Source: JBBIRW01 sp037441565 (lineage in GTDB: Bacteria > Desulfobacterota > JBBIRW01). From it: DNA of 64,000 nt. The stretch covers positions 274,273 to 338,272 of the forward strand of contig JBBIRW010000002.1 of NCBI GenBank assembly GCA_037441565.1, in the 5' to 3' direction. Under the pieces are notes generated by a model that was not told the origin of the DNA, ran no database searches, and saw only the letters and a program-made list of their open reading frames with translations. The position numbers and the translations under genes were made by a program. Positions 8,357 through 17,080 of this stretch are shown here, one piece after another (position 1 is the first letter of the stretch; every line of letters starts with the position of its first letter).

Positions 8357-9480
8357 AGTTTTTGATCTCCTATAAGGTTCATAATAAGATCATGTATCTG
8401 TGGTCTGAAAAACTTTATTCTTTCATTTGACCTTGTTGGATGAATCCTGTTTGTAAGAAGGATGATGATTGTATCCTTTCTTGTATCGATCCACAATGAA
8501 CAACCTGTGAAACCGAAATGGCCAAAGGATTCATCTGAAAGGTATCTTCCTGTAAGCGAATAATCTCTCGACGGTGTATCCCATCCAAATGTCCAAGTTG
8601 AACCCTCTCTTCTTTTAAGAAACCGCCTTACCGTTGATGCCTTCCACAATCCATCAACACCCTTATAACATTCAAGCATGCAGAGTGAAAATTTGAAAAG
8701 ATCATATGCTGTTGTAAAAAGGCCTGCATGTGGTGCTACACCGCCCAATGCAAAGGCATTCTCATCATGAACCTCACCAACAATAACCCTCTTCCTCCAG
8801 GAGCAGGCCTCTGTGGCTGCAAAGTCTCCCTGGCTGGATCTCCCCTTTTCCGCTGCAACCCAAGTTTCTCTAAAAAATGAATCATTCATTCCAAGGGGCT
8901 CTGCCACCATCTCCCTGAAGACTTCGGATAAGCTCTTACCTGTTACTTTCATTATGATATAACCAAGGAGTATAAATCCTAAGTCGCTGTAAATATGTTT
9001 TGATCCGGGCTCATAAAGAAGCTCTACCTCCTTTATTCTCCTGATTGCAAAATCCCATGCCTTATTCCCACCCATTATCCCAACACCTGTTCTCCTCTCC
9101 TCTTCCTCTATTTCCAGATAGATTGGATGCCATGATGGGAGACCGGATGAATGGGAAAGAAGATCACCAATTGTTATCCCTGCCTTTTTTGCATCAATAT
9201 CAGGATAGAAATCCATGAGTTTTTGATCAATATGGATCACCCCTTTTTCAACCAGACCCATTACGATTGAAACAGTAACAACAATCTTTGTTAGGGATGC
9301 AACATCAAAATATGTCCCTGTTTTCATGAACCTCTTCTCAGGATAAATCATCGAATACCCGAATGCCTCAAAGAATACTACATCCCCTTTTGAATAGACA
9401 AGAAGCACACCTCCTGGAAATACACCTTCTTCTATTGCATCTTCCATCTTTTTTCTCAAAAGGAGCATTGCTTTACTCAT
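8353..9480 (-). CDS. Beta-lactamase-fold serine hydrolase (class C / PBP family)
   Basis: Serine hydrolase of the AmpC/esterase/DD-peptidase fold, about 375 aa. Seen: the catalytic SxxK as SLTK in FDVASLTKIV, a Tyr motif YSDLG in HIYSDLGFILLGY, HSSGLPSW, and a C-terminal HFGFTG in place of the KTG/HTG box. There is no obvious signal peptide. The frame runs upstream to 9504, but the ATG at 9480 forms an ATGA overlap with the ldcA stop and has AGAAGGGG seven bases before it, so it is chosen. Between ldcA and mpl, a muropeptide-trimming role is an attractive inference; esterase or beta-lactamase activity is equally allowed by the fold. Confidence 0.88.
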   Translation of the reverse strand: MSKAMLLLRKKMEDAIEEGVFPGGVLLVYSKGDVVFFEAFGYSMIYPEKRFMKTGTYFDVASLTKIVVTVSIVMGLVEKGVIHIDQKLMDFYPDIDAKKAGITIGDLLSHSSGLPSWHPIYLEIEEEERRTGVGIMGGNKAWDFAIRRIKEVELLYEPGSKHIYSDLGFILLGYIIMKVTGKSLSEVFREMVAEPLGMNDSFFRETWVAAEKGRSSQGDFAATEACSWRKRVIVGEVHDENAFALGGVAPHAGLFTTAYDLFKFSLCMLECYKGVDGLWKASTVRRFLKRREGSTWTFGWDTPSRDYSLTGRYLSDESFGHFGFTGCSLWIDTRKDTIIILLTNRIHPTRSNERIKFFRPQIHDLIMNLIGDQKL

Positions 9481-10370
9481 TGAACTGCCCCTTCTAAAAG
9501 CCAAAGGGCTCCACTATCTCCATCCATGAGGACTTCAGCTCCAAGAGGAAGGGTTAATATTTTCTCACCATGACCGGATGGAAAGTTAAAGATAACAGGA
9601 AAATCTCCTTCATCAAATATATCAAGAACGATCTCCTTTATGAGTTTCTGTGATCCACACTCCTTCATCGACCCAAAAACCACTCCTTTAACACCATGGA
9701 ATCTGCCAGCCATCTTAAGCTGTGTTAGCATCCTGTCAATTCTGTATGCAGGTTCTCCCACATCTTCAAGAAACAGGATCTTCCCATCAAAAGGTGCATC
9801 TATCCCTGTGGATATGGAACTTACAATAAGCGAAAGGCATCCACCTGTAAGACGCCCCTCTGCCTTGCCACCCTTTAGCGGTTCACCCACCCCCAGAAGC
9901 CCCTCCCTCATATTGCCCATTATAAGATCAAGGAGGAGCTCTAACTCTTCAGGGGATATAGATCTCTCCTGGGCAATCATGGGACCGTAAAAGCATATCA
10001 TGCCACAACGATTGAGAAGAAAAAGGTGAAGGGATGTTATATCACTGTATCCAACAAACACCTTTGGATGTGTTTTTATAATCTCTGGTTTGAGATACGG
10101 TATTATCCTTATTGATCCATATCCACCCCTCGATGCAAATATACCCCTGATCTCTTCGTCCAGAAACGCTGACATAAACTCATCTGCCCTTTCCTCATCG
10201 CTTCCTGCCATATATCTGAACGGTTTGATATTTTCTCTATATAACTTCACACGGAAACCCATAGATTTAAGTAATTCAATACCCTTCCTGATCAGATCCT
10301 CATTATATAGACCGGCTGGCGAGACAACACCTACTGCATCACCTTTCTTCAATGGTTGCGGCTTTATCAT
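9477..10370 (-). CDS. ldcA: LD-carboxypeptidase (S66 family)
   Basis: Cytoplasmic L,D-carboxypeptidase that removes the terminal D-Ala from recycled tetrapeptides, giving the tripeptide used by Mpl. Seen: nucleophile Ser109 in VFVGYSDITSLH, the catalytic Glu region LFLEDVGEPAYRIDRML (~200-216) and His267 in FPSGHGEK, the complete S66 triad. Length 297 aa, typical. It overlaps its downstream neighbour by ATGA and its upstream neighbour by 4 bp. S66 also includes MccF-type immunity proteins, but the adjacent mpl favours the recycling role. Confidence 0.9.
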   Translation of the reverse strand: MIKPQPLKKGDAVGVVSPAGLYNEDLIRKGIELLKSMGFRVKLYRENIKPFRYMAGSDEERADEFMSAFLDEEIRGIFASRGGYGSIRIIPYLKPEIIKTHPKVFVGYSDITSLHLFLLNRCGMICFYGPMIAQERSISPEELELLLDLIMGNMREGLLGVGEPLKGGKAEGRLTGGCLSLIVSSISTGIDAPFDGKILFLEDVGEPAYRIDRMLTQLKMAGRFHGVKGVVFGSMKECGSQKLIKEIVLDIFDEGDFPVIFNFPSGHGEKILTLPLGAEVLMDGDSGALWLLEGAVQ

Positions 10371-11251
10371 AGATCCTTACCGATTATTGATAGGGATTCT
10401 TCAAGACCATGCGGTTCAATACCCGAAAGCATCCATCCTTTCTCACCTACAAGCGAAACATCAATAGGTCTTCTAACGAAAGCTGAAGATTCATTGATAT
10501 CAGCCTCACTGAGTAGTGATTCATCAAATCCGAAATGAGAGAAAACCCTCCTTGCAAATTCATATCTACTCATCCTCTCCTTTCCAGCTAAATGCAAAAT
10601 ACCCTCGGCATCCCTTTTAAAAACCAATTCACTTATCATAGCTGCACAGTCCTCTACCCAGAGGAATGTCCTGAACTCTCTGAAAATCGAGACAGGTTCC
10701 CCCCTTCTCCCCCTCTCCATGATCTCCTCAAAAAATATCTTCTTCAAGCCAAAGCCCTTCCCGTATAAATGTGAGAGCCTCAGGATAAGCCATCTCCTGC
10801 AGAATGATCTTACCTTCTCCTCACCCATCAGCTTTGTTTCGCCATAATAGTTGATGGGATCAGGATGATCCTCTTCTCTGTACCAGCCCCTCTTACCATC
10901 AAATACATTATCAGTCGAAATATAGATAAATCTGATACCCCTTTTCCCTGCAATCTCAGAAAGATACTCTGTGGAAAGAACGTTTATCCTGTAAGCGAGA
11001 TCCTTTTCCAGCTCACACCTTTCAACATCAGAAAGCGATGCTGTATGTATTAAAATTGATGGTGAGATAGTATCGATTAAATTACTTAAATCATCCCAGT
11101 TTGTGATATCACAAAAGTGTGTAAATCCCTTTTCATGTTGTGGTTTGTTTCTCTTATATATACAGTGCAGCTCTGCCCTTCCCGCAAGATGCTTTATCAG
11201 ATAGTGTCCCAGAAAACCACTGCTTCCTGTAAGAAGAATACGCTCATTCAT
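10367..11251 (-). CDS. SDR-family sugar-nucleotide reductase (RmlD-like)
   Basis: NAD(P)-dependent extended short-chain dehydrogenase, 294 aa, resembling dTDP-4-dehydrorhamnose reductase. Seen: the dinucleotide loop TGSSGFLGHYL at the N-terminus, the STDNVFDG block (RmlD has STDYVFDG), catalytic YGETK, and RLSHLYGKGF after it. No other rhamnose-pathway gene is present, so the substrate is uncertain; MAT2B-like proteins share this fold. It overlaps ldcA and the peptidase lipoprotein by a few bases, so it sits in the same transcription unit. Confidence 0.83.
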   Translation of the reverse strand: MNERILLTGSSGFLGHYLIKHLAGRAELHCIYKRNKPQHEKGFTHFCDITNWDDLSNLIDTISPSILIHTASLSDVERCELEKDLAYRINVLSTEYLSEIAGKRGIRFIYISTDNVFDGKRGWYREEDHPDPINYYGETKLMGEEKVRSFCRRWLILRLSHLYGKGFGLKKIFFEEIMERGRRGEPVSIFREFRTFLWVEDCAAMISELVFKRDAEGILHLAGKERMSRYEFARRVFSHFGFDESLLSEADINESSAFVRRPIDVSLVGEKGWMLSGIEPHGLEESLSIIGKDL

Positions 11252-12536
11252 CTTTCTTATGAAACAACATTAATTTATCTGGTATATTAGGGTAGCCTAT
11301 ACCTATGAAGCAAAATAATCCTTCCCTTTTAATAAATGTATAGCTTCCACTGATATTCCACCATGCCCTTCTCCCTTTAAGATATCCCTCCAGCTCTCCC
11401 TCAGGAAATCTCTTCTCTATGATCTTCCTGAAAGATTGGAAAAACTCATCTGCATCCCTCTCCGTCTCCCATTGAAGAATCCATAGAACAAGCCATCTTC
11501 CTCCCTCCTTAAATAACTTAATAATATCACCATTCCACCCCTCTGATCCCCTTTTTGCCTCATCATCAGAAAGATAGTTTCTGAGCAACTCATATGAAAT
11601 AAATTCACCAAGAGTATTGTTCCACACATTCATCCAGTTATGCGGAGGGTTTAGATCCTTATAGATATCAGAGGTGATAAAAGGCGGTTCTATATGTCCA
11701 GATTCAGGGTGTAACACCTTCCTTGTTGTTGCCGGTGGTTTTTCGAGAAATCTATGAATACCCCTCCACCCCTCTTTTTCAAGAACCGATTCTGTAAAAA
11801 TGAAACCTTCAATATAGGGAAATAGCAGTATATTATAAAGGGGGCGTGGGATTCCCTCAGGGACATCCATTGATAAGGCATATTGTCTGAAAATAGGGGT
11901 TATTCTTTTTCTCACACCCTCCGCATGAAAGAGGTGAAGTGTATGATCTATCGAAACAATCATCGCGCTTCCTTCAACTATTGCATCACTGGCAAGGAGT
12001 GCGTCCATGCGGGGGTTTTTTGATCGAATCTCATCCATTGGATAATGCTGATCTTGAAGGGCATGGAATAATTCATGACTCAAAATAAATTCACCGATTA
12101 TATCCTTCTGCAGCAGCATCTGCATGAATTCGACCATAAGTCCTCCTCCTTTTGCCCCCCTGACCAGATATAACTTCCCATTCCTGTGATCATAAAATCC
12201 AAGAGCCTGATCCTCATAAAATTCGAGAAGTTTCTCTTCAAGATCAAAACCTTCGGGAAGGAGTCCAAGAAGTTGAAAGCTTATGCCCAGATGGATGAGA
12301 TAATCATCGGACAGCCCTTCCCTTATAACCTTTTTCAGATAGGCTCTAAGTTCTTTCCTATCAATAATTTCTATCTCCACATCCCTTTTGAAATTCAACC
12401 CCGATATTTTCTCTACATCCCTCTTGATTTCATCGATGAGGGGGTAGTTTACAAACCCTCCCCTTAGAACCTTATATGAACAACCAGTGATTATAAATGC
12501 GATGGTGATGAAAAAAGCAAAAGTTTTCTTTTTCAT
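11244..12536 (-). CDS. Putative zinc-metallopeptidase lipoprotein
   Basis: No named family recognised with certainty. The N-terminus MKKKTFAFFITIAFIITGCS is a lipoprotein signal with Cys19, so the protein is tethered to a membrane facing the periplasm. A gluzincin-like centre is visible: HELFH at 154-158 within ILSHELFHALQDQHYPMD, and a candidate third ligand, Glu188, in DAIVEGSAM. The rest is alpha-rich with a C-terminal domain (AWWNISGSYTFIKREG). Length 430 aa. It overlaps both neighbours (8 and 4 bp). A cell-envelope peptidase is inferred from the motif, not shown. Confidence 0.7.
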   Translation of the reverse strand: MKKKTFAFFITIAFIITGCSYKVLRGGFVNYPLIDEIKRDVEKISGLNFKRDVEIEIIDRKELRAYLKKVIREGLSDDYLIHLGISFQLLGLLPEGFDLEEKLLEFYEDQALGFYDHRNGKLYLVRGAKGGGLMVEFMQMLLQKDIIGEFILSHELFHALQDQHYPMDEIRSKNPRMDALLASDAIVEGSAMIVSIDHTLHLFHAEGVRKRITPIFRQYALSMDVPEGIPRPLYNILLFPYIEGFIFTESVLEKEGWRGIHRFLEKPPATTRKVLHPESGHIEPPFITSDIYKDLNPPHNWMNVWNNTLGEFISYELLRNYLSDDEAKRGSEGWNGDIIKLFKEGGRWLVLWILQWETERDADEFFQSFRKIIEKRFPEGELEGYLKGRRAWWNISGSYTFIKREGLFCFIGIGYPNIPDKLMLFHKKDE

Positions 12537-13438
12537 GAGCCTGAAGCTATCATTTTGGGAACAAAGGTCCTTAAAGCCTTCTCATAGGGGCAAAATTCAA
12601 TGGAAAAAAACTCGGAAGCCTCCCTTATATCACATATGTTTTCCTCTTCAAGCATCGTAATCTGATCGGTTGTAATGGGTGGATTGCTCAAAATCCTTTC
12701 CATTAGAAAGGCAACTGCCTTCATTAAAACCATTGGAAGATGAATTTTCAATCTCCTTACACCCATAACCCTGCAGATGATATCCAGCATCGTATTAAAT
12801 GTTATTGCTTCAGGTCCTGCAATTTCAAAAATCCTGTAATTTAAATCCTCCCTTTCAACAGCTTGAAGGAAACATTTTACAAGATCCTTAACAAACACAG
12901 GCTGGAGTCTGTATCTCCCCGATCCTATCACAGGAATGATGGGGCTCAGCCTTATCATCTTCACAAGCATCTCTGTAAGTTTATCACCAGGACCACATAT
13001 AACAGATGGTCTGAATATAACATACGGTATTCCACTTTCCCTTACAGCCTCTTCAGCCATCCATTTCGTTCTGTGATACATACTCCTTGCATCTTTTCTC
13101 GTTCCAAGCGCACTCATCTGGATGAACTTCTTTATAGAGCCACCCTTAGAAGAAAGTAGAAGATTTCTTGTGCATTCAAAGTGAATTTCCCTGAATGTGA
13201 AATCCTTACCCTCCCTTATGATTCCCACAAGATTTATTACCACATCCATTTTTCCTATAATCTCCATCCAGGGACCGGGAAATTTCAGGTCACCCAGTAT
13301 GGGCAATACCCCTGCAGCCTTCATCCTTTCAAAAGATTCCTTAGATCTTACAAGCGCATACACTTCATGATTCTTTACAAGCAGTGGAATGAGGTGGCTC
13401 CCTACAAAGCCTGTTCCGCCTGAAACAAATATCTTCAT
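12533..13438 (-). CDS. Atypical SDR NAD(P)-binding protein (NDUFA9-like)
   Basis: Extended/atypical short-chain dehydrogenase of the type annotated complex I NDUFA9 subunit family or NAD(P)H-binding epimerase, 301 aa. Seen: SGGTGFVGSHLIPLL, VINLVGIIREGKDFTFREIH, MYHRTKWMAEEAV with the catalytic-like YxxxK, and YVIFRPSVICGPGD. The C-terminal half is predicted to bind a lipid-like or quinone-like ligand in relatives. The start ATG is 4 bases beyond the metallophosphoesterase stop region and the end overlaps the peptidase lipoprotein by 4 bp. The substrate is unknown. Confidence 0.85.
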   Translation of the reverse strand: MKIFVSGGTGFVGSHLIPLLVKNHEVYALVRSKESFERMKAAGVLPILGDLKFPGPWMEIIGKMDVVINLVGIIREGKDFTFREIHFECTRNLLLSSKGGSIKKFIQMSALGTRKDARSMYHRTKWMAEEAVRESGIPYVIFRPSVICGPGDKLTEMLVKMIRLSPIIPVIGSGRYRLQPVFVKDLVKCFLQAVEREDLNYRIFEIAGPEAITFNTMLDIICRVMGVRRLKIHLPMVLMKAVAFLMERILSNPPITTDQITMLEEENICDIREASEFFSIEFCPYEKALRTFVPKMIASGS

Positions 13439-13442
13439 AAAA

Positions 13443-13922
13443 CTACAGCCTTATTATCTCCCCTTTCAAATCCTCTTCTATACGGATAATCCCTATCGAA
13501 TTGAAAGGGGCATATATGGTATCAAAGGGGCTTCCAGGGTTGAAAAACAATACGCCTTCTCTTTTCTCGTTGAGGGGGGAGTGTGTGTGGCCAAAGATAA
13601 TTGCATCTACGTTTTCAAACTCCTTTCTTATCCTCTCAGTTATGCCATCCGGTGAACCCCATCCATGGATGATACCGATATTGAATCCGGAGAGGTGCAG
13701 GATCTTCTTTGGCTCAAGAATCGACGAAAGCTCCACAGAATCCATATTTCCGAGCACAGCCTCTGTCCTGGCAAAATCGGAAAGTATTTCTATTATCTTC
13801 AAAGAGACAATATCCCCCGCATGGATTATCAGATCAACATCTGATAAATATTTCCTGAGAAGGGAAAAGAATCTCGTAGTAGGTGATCGCAGATGTGTAT
13901 CTGAAATTACACCGATTTTCAT
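13443..13922 (-). CDS. YfcE/MJ0936-family metallophosphoesterase
   Basis: Two-metal phosphodiesterase, 159 aa. All ligand motifs are visible: DTH in MKIGVISDTHLRS, HAGD, GNMDS, HGWG and GHTHSP. The open frame begins 14 codons earlier (13964), but the family always starts at this MKIGVISDTH block, so the ATG at 13922 is chosen even though no good ribosome site precedes it. It is the first gene of this minus-strand sub-run, divergent from the DUF3568 lipoprotein. YfcE-type enzymes hydrolyse cyclic or bis-nucleotide phosphodiesters; the physiological substrate is not evident. Confidence 0.88.
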   Translation of the reverse strand: MKIGVISDTHLRSPTTRFFSLLRKYLSDVDLIIHAGDIVSLKIIEILSDFARTEAVLGNMDSVELSSILEPKKILHLSGFNIGIIHGWGSPDGITERIRKEFENVDAIIFGHTHSPLNEKREGVLFFNPGSPFDTIYAPFNSIGIIRIEEDLKGEIIRL

Positions 13923-14011
13923 AACAAAATACCGAATATGAAATTTAAACCCATTTCTAAGCATTTATTATATAACATATTTTTCTGAATAAAAATAATC
14001 CATCAAATCTA

Positions 14012-14046
14012 TTGACATATAGGGGATAAAAATATACAAATATAAT
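14012..14046 (+). promoter_or_regulatory. Probable promoter of the DUF3568 lipoprotein gene
   Basis: A perfect TTGACA (14012-14017) is followed by TATACA at 14033 (15-base spacer) and a perfect TATAAT at 14041 (23-base spacer). Neither spacing is ideal, so the exact -10 box is unclear. The region is strongly A+T rich and lies between two divergent genes. Confidence 0.4.
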
Positions 14047-14070
14047 CAAAACAATTTTTGTGGTGAGGCT

Positions 14071-14472
14071 GTGAAAAGATTTATAGATTTCATTCTGATA
14101 TTAAGCATTCTTTTTATGGGTGCTGGCTGTGCATACCTTGTAATTGGTGCAATTGGCGCTGCCGGTGGTGCAACCTATGTTGCATATATAAAAGGCGAGA
14201 TGGAATACATATATGGATCACCGTATGATAAGGTGTGGGATTCCATTACTGTTTCCCTGAAGCAGCTTGAAATCAGGATCGGTGAAGAGGAGAAAACCTC
14301 CTCCAATGGAAAAATAACTTCCTATATGAAGGATGGTGTTCCCGTATATATCACTGTGAATCCGCTCTCACCTGATTCCACATCGGTAAAAGTAAGGGCG
14401 GGAACATTTGGTGACAGAAGGATATCAGAGCTCATACATTCCCAGATATACCAAAATTTAAGGGCGAGATAA
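14071..14472 (+). CDS. DUF3568-like small lipoprotein
   Basis: 133-aa secreted lipoprotein. The N-terminus has a hydrophobic signal ending in MGAGCAY (lipobox Cys ~20) and then a Gly/Ala-rich stretch (VIGAIGAAGGATYVAY) typical of DUF3568 proteins. The rest is a small alpha/beta domain (YGSPYDKVWDSITVSLKQL) resembling the YajQ/OB-like periplasmic folds of that family. The start is GTG at 14071, with a GGTGAGG directly before it, closer than a normal ribosome site. Monocistronic; its end overlaps the convergent Nudix gene by 15 bp. Function unknown. Confidence 0.7.
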   Translation: MKRFIDFILILSILFMGAGCAYLVIGAIGAAGGATYVAYIKGEMEYIYGSPYDKVWDSITVSLKQLEIRIGEEEKTSSNGKITSYMKDGVPVYITVNPLSPDSTSVKVRAGTFGDRRISELIHSQIYQNLRAR

Positions 14473-14961
14473 TCTTTTCTTTTTTAACCAGTCGTTAAGT
14501 GCATCCCTTGTGCTATAAAATGCGAGCTCACTCCATGGTATCTCATCCACAGTCATCCATTTTACCTCAGCGGCCTCCTTCCCTGCCTTAAACTGATCAG
14601 TTAATGCCCTCCCTGTGAATATCACCGTTACGATATCAGATCCCCTGTAAGAATAGATATTTAGTATATCATCTATAACAACCTGTATGCCTATTTCCTC
14701 AAAGGCTTCCCTTGACGCTGCCTCTCTGATTGTTTCACCACATTCCATGTATCCTGCGGGAAAGGTCCACTTTCCGAAGGATGGCTCTATATTCCTCTTA
14801 AGCATTGCAATTCTTCCGCTATTTTCAATAATAACACCAACAACAACCTTTGGATTTCTATAATATATATGTCCACAGCACTCACATACCTCTCTCTCCC
14901 TTTCCTCTTCCTCAATATACCTCCAGGAAACCTTTCCACCGCATTTAGGACAGTAATTCAT
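14458..14961 (-). CDS. Nudix hydrolase with N-terminal zinc ribbon
   Basis: 167-aa pyrophosphohydrolase related to NADH pyrophosphatase (NudC-like). Seen: a four-cysteine zinc ribbon, CPKCGGK and CECCGH (residues 4-30), and a full Nudix box GYMECGETIREAASREAFEE. It lacks the N-terminal domain and the NudC-specific SQPWPFP motif, so it is a short Nudix of unknown nucleotide specificity. The 17-bp overlap with the winged-helix gene upstream suggests joint translation. Confidence 0.88.
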   Translation of the reverse strand: MNYCPKCGGKVSWRYIEEEEREREVCECCGHIYYRNPKVVVGVIIENSGRIAMLKRNIEPSFGKWTFPAGYMECGETIREAASREAFEEIGIQVVIDDILNIYSYRGSDIVTVIFTGRALTDQFKAGKEAAEVKWMTVDEIPWSELAFYSTRDALNDWLKKKRLSRP

Positions 14962-15190
14962 CCTTCCTGCTCTCCATATAATCTATTCCAGAGGAACTGA
15001 TGCGGTATGCCTCACCCAGTTCCCAGTATTCAACATAACCCTCGCTAACAAATCTATTGAGAATCCTTATTGTCTCCCCTTCCTCAAGCTCAAGATCCTG
15101 TGCAAGAGATCTCCCATTTATAATAAAAGACGACCCATGTTCCCTGTACAAATCGTAAAGTGCCTTTAAAATTATCATCTCGTTTTCCAT
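14945..15190 (-). CDS. Small winged-helix-like protein
   Basis: 81-aa protein that looks like a lone winged helix-turn-helix: NGRSLAQDLELEEGETIRIL gives helices 2-3 and GYVEYWELGEAYRISSSGI the wing. No catalytic or sensory domain is present. It follows oppC by 14 bp and overlaps the Nudix gene by 17 bp, so it is co-transcribed with both. A DNA-binding role for this unit is inferred from the fold alone. Confidence 0.6.
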   Translation of the reverse strand: MENEMIILKALYDLYREHGSSFIINGRSLAQDLELEEGETIRILNRFVSEGYVEYWELGEAYRISSSGIDYMESRKDELLS

Positions 15191-15204
15191 TGATCACTCT
15201 CCTT

Positions 15205-16083
15205 CTAAATCCTCAGTCTTGGATCGAGTGCATCCCTCAATCCTTCGCCGAGTAGATTGTAGGATAGTACTGTAACAAGTATGGCAAGTCCAGGAAAGAA
15301 TGAAAGCCACCATGCTATCTCTATATTGTCCTTTCCTGAAGAAAGTATATTGCCCCACGATGCCTGAGGCGGTTGGACACCTATACCGAGGAAACTCAAT
15401 GCTGATTCTGTAAGGATTGCACCAGAAATTCCAAGTATTGCCGAGACAAAAACAGGCGCAAGCGAATTTGGAAGGATATGTCTGAAAATGATCCTCAGAT
15501 CACCCATACCCTGTGCCCTTGCAGCAAGCACAAAATCCATCTCCTTGAGACGAAGAAATTCAGCCCTCACAAGCCTGCAAACCCCCATCCAGCCCGTGCA
15601 CCCTATTATAATCATTATATTCCAGATGCTTGGCTCAAGAAATGCAATCACAGCCAGGATGAGAAAGAAAACAGGAAATGAGAGCATTACATCAACACAC
15701 CTCATTATGAATGCATCGATCCTCCCACCATAGTACCCTCCAATTGACCCGAGAAAAATCCCAATACATACAGCAATCCCAACGGCAACAAATCCAACCA
15801 TGAGTGATATTCTTGAACCCCATATCATCCTGCTCAATACATCCCTTCCAAGCTCATCAGTTCCAAATGGATGTTCCCAGCTGGGTCCGATCAGTATTTT
15901 GTTAACATCGATCCCGTTAGGATCATAGGGACTTATATAGGGTGCGAATGCAGCAATAATAAATAGAATTAGAACAATTGAGGCACTGATAACAGAAGCC
16001 CTGTTTCTCATAAATCTCCTCATTATGATAACAAAGGGTGACAATGATTTCTGCTGATAGGTCGATATATCCAATACTTTCAT
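15205..16083 (-). CDS. oppC: Peptide ABC transporter permease OppC/DppC
   Basis: Inner-membrane permease of the peptide/nickel importer. Seen: the N-terminal OppC segment (RRFMRNRASVISASIVLILF), YDPNGID with GTDELGRDVLSRMIWG, and the EAA loop region VLAARAQGMGDLRIIFRHILPN. The frame extends to a TTG at 16095, but the ATG at 16083 has GGAG six bases upstream and lies just after the oppB stop, so it is preferred. It is the third gene of oppA-oppB-oppC. Confidence 0.92.
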   Translation of the reverse strand: MKVLDISTYQQKSLSPFVIIMRRFMRNRASVISASIVLILFIIAAFAPYISPYDPNGIDVNKILIGPSWEHPFGTDELGRDVLSRMIWGSRISLMVGFVAVGIAVCIGIFLGSIGGYYGGRIDAFIMRCVDVMLSFPVFFLILAVIAFLEPSIWNIMIIIGCTGWMGVCRLVRAEFLRLKEMDFVLAARAQGMGDLRIIFRHILPNSLAPVFVSAILGISGAILTESALSFLGIGVQPPQASWGNILSSGKDNIEIAWWLSFFPGLAILVTVLSYNLLGEGLRDALDPRLRI

Positions 16084-16084
16084 C

Positions 16085-17062
16085 CTACTCTCCAAGCCTT
16101 ACCCTTGGATCAACAAGGGCATAACAGATATCAGCAATAAGGTTTCCGATGAGTGTAAGAAATGCACCAATTGTTAATATACCCATAACAACCGGATAAT
16201 CCCTTGACATCACTGACTGATAGAACAGCTGCCCCATTCCAGGGATACCGAAGACGCTTTCAAATATCACACTTCCACCTATGAGTTCAGGAACGGAAAG
16301 ACCGAGTATGGTTATAACAGGGATAAGGGCATTCCTCACTGCATGTCTGTATATAACATCCCTTTCAGAAAGACCCTTCGCCCTTGCAGCAGTAACATAA
16401 TCCTGTCTTATAACCTCAAGTAGATTTGATCTCATATAACGTGAAAGACCTGCAAAACCGCCAAAACTTGCTACAAATAGCGGAAGAACAAGATGCTTCG
16501 CCAGATCGATTAACTTTTCGCCAAAAGAGAGGGAAGGAAAGTTTATCGAATAAAGTCCGGAGATGGGAAGAATTCTTAAATTTACTCCAAATACTATCAT
16601 GAGAAGGAGTGCCAGCCAAAAGGATGGTGTTGAATATCCGATAAAAACAAAAACTGTTGCTGTCCTATCAAAAATGGTATTTTGTTTAATTGCCGAATAT
16701 ATTCCAATGGGAAGTGCAACGATAAAGATTATAAGCATGGAGAGGAGGTTTATAGAAACTGTCACCGGAATCCTCTCCTTGATCTTTTCTATAACAGGTC
16801 TGTGATCCTGTGAGAAGGAATCACCGAAATCCAGCTTCACTATCTTTTTTAGCCACATGATGTATTGAACATGAATAGGCTTATCAAGACCATAATACTT
16901 TATGAGCCTCTCCCTTGCCTCCGGTGTAATCTTCGGATTCAGCTCCATACCCAGTTCAACAGGACTTCCAGGTGCAAGATGAATTACAAAAAATGAAACA
17001 AGTGTTATACCGAAGAGCACGGGTATCATCATGAGAAGTCTTTTGAAAAGATATCCGTACAT
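16085..17062 (-). CDS. oppB: Peptide ABC transporter permease OppB/DppB
   Basis: Inner-membrane permease, 325 aa. Seen: the OppB start MYGYLFKRLLMMIPVLFGIT, HLAPGSPVE, the conserved periplasmic domain with YGLDKPIHVQYIMWLKK, and the EAA loop YVTAARAKGLSERDVIYRHA. A strong AAGGGGG lies eight bases before the ATG. It is placed 18 bp after oppA and pairs with OppC. Confidence 0.93.
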   Translation of the reverse strand: MYGYLFKRLLMMIPVLFGITLVSFFVIHLAPGSPVELGMELNPKITPEARERLIKYYGLDKPIHVQYIMWLKKIVKLDFGDSFSQDHRPVIEKIKERIPVTVSINLLSMLIIFIVALPIGIYSAIKQNTIFDRTATVFVFIGYSTPSFWLALLLMIVFGVNLRILPISGLYSINFPSLSFGEKLIDLAKHLVLPLFVASFGGFAGLSRYMRSNLLEVIRQDYVTAARAKGLSERDVIYRHAVRNALIPVITILGLSVPELIGGSVIFESVFGIPGMGQLFYQSVMSRDYPVVMGILTIGAFLTLIGNLIADICYALVDPRVRLGE

Positions 17063-17080
17063 TTCAGGAACCCCCTTCTT

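Noticed and set aside
13501..13941. 146-aa plus-strand frame opposite the YfcE phosphoesterase
   Set aside because: All five phosphoesterase motifs are on the minus strand; the plus frame has no recognisable domain.
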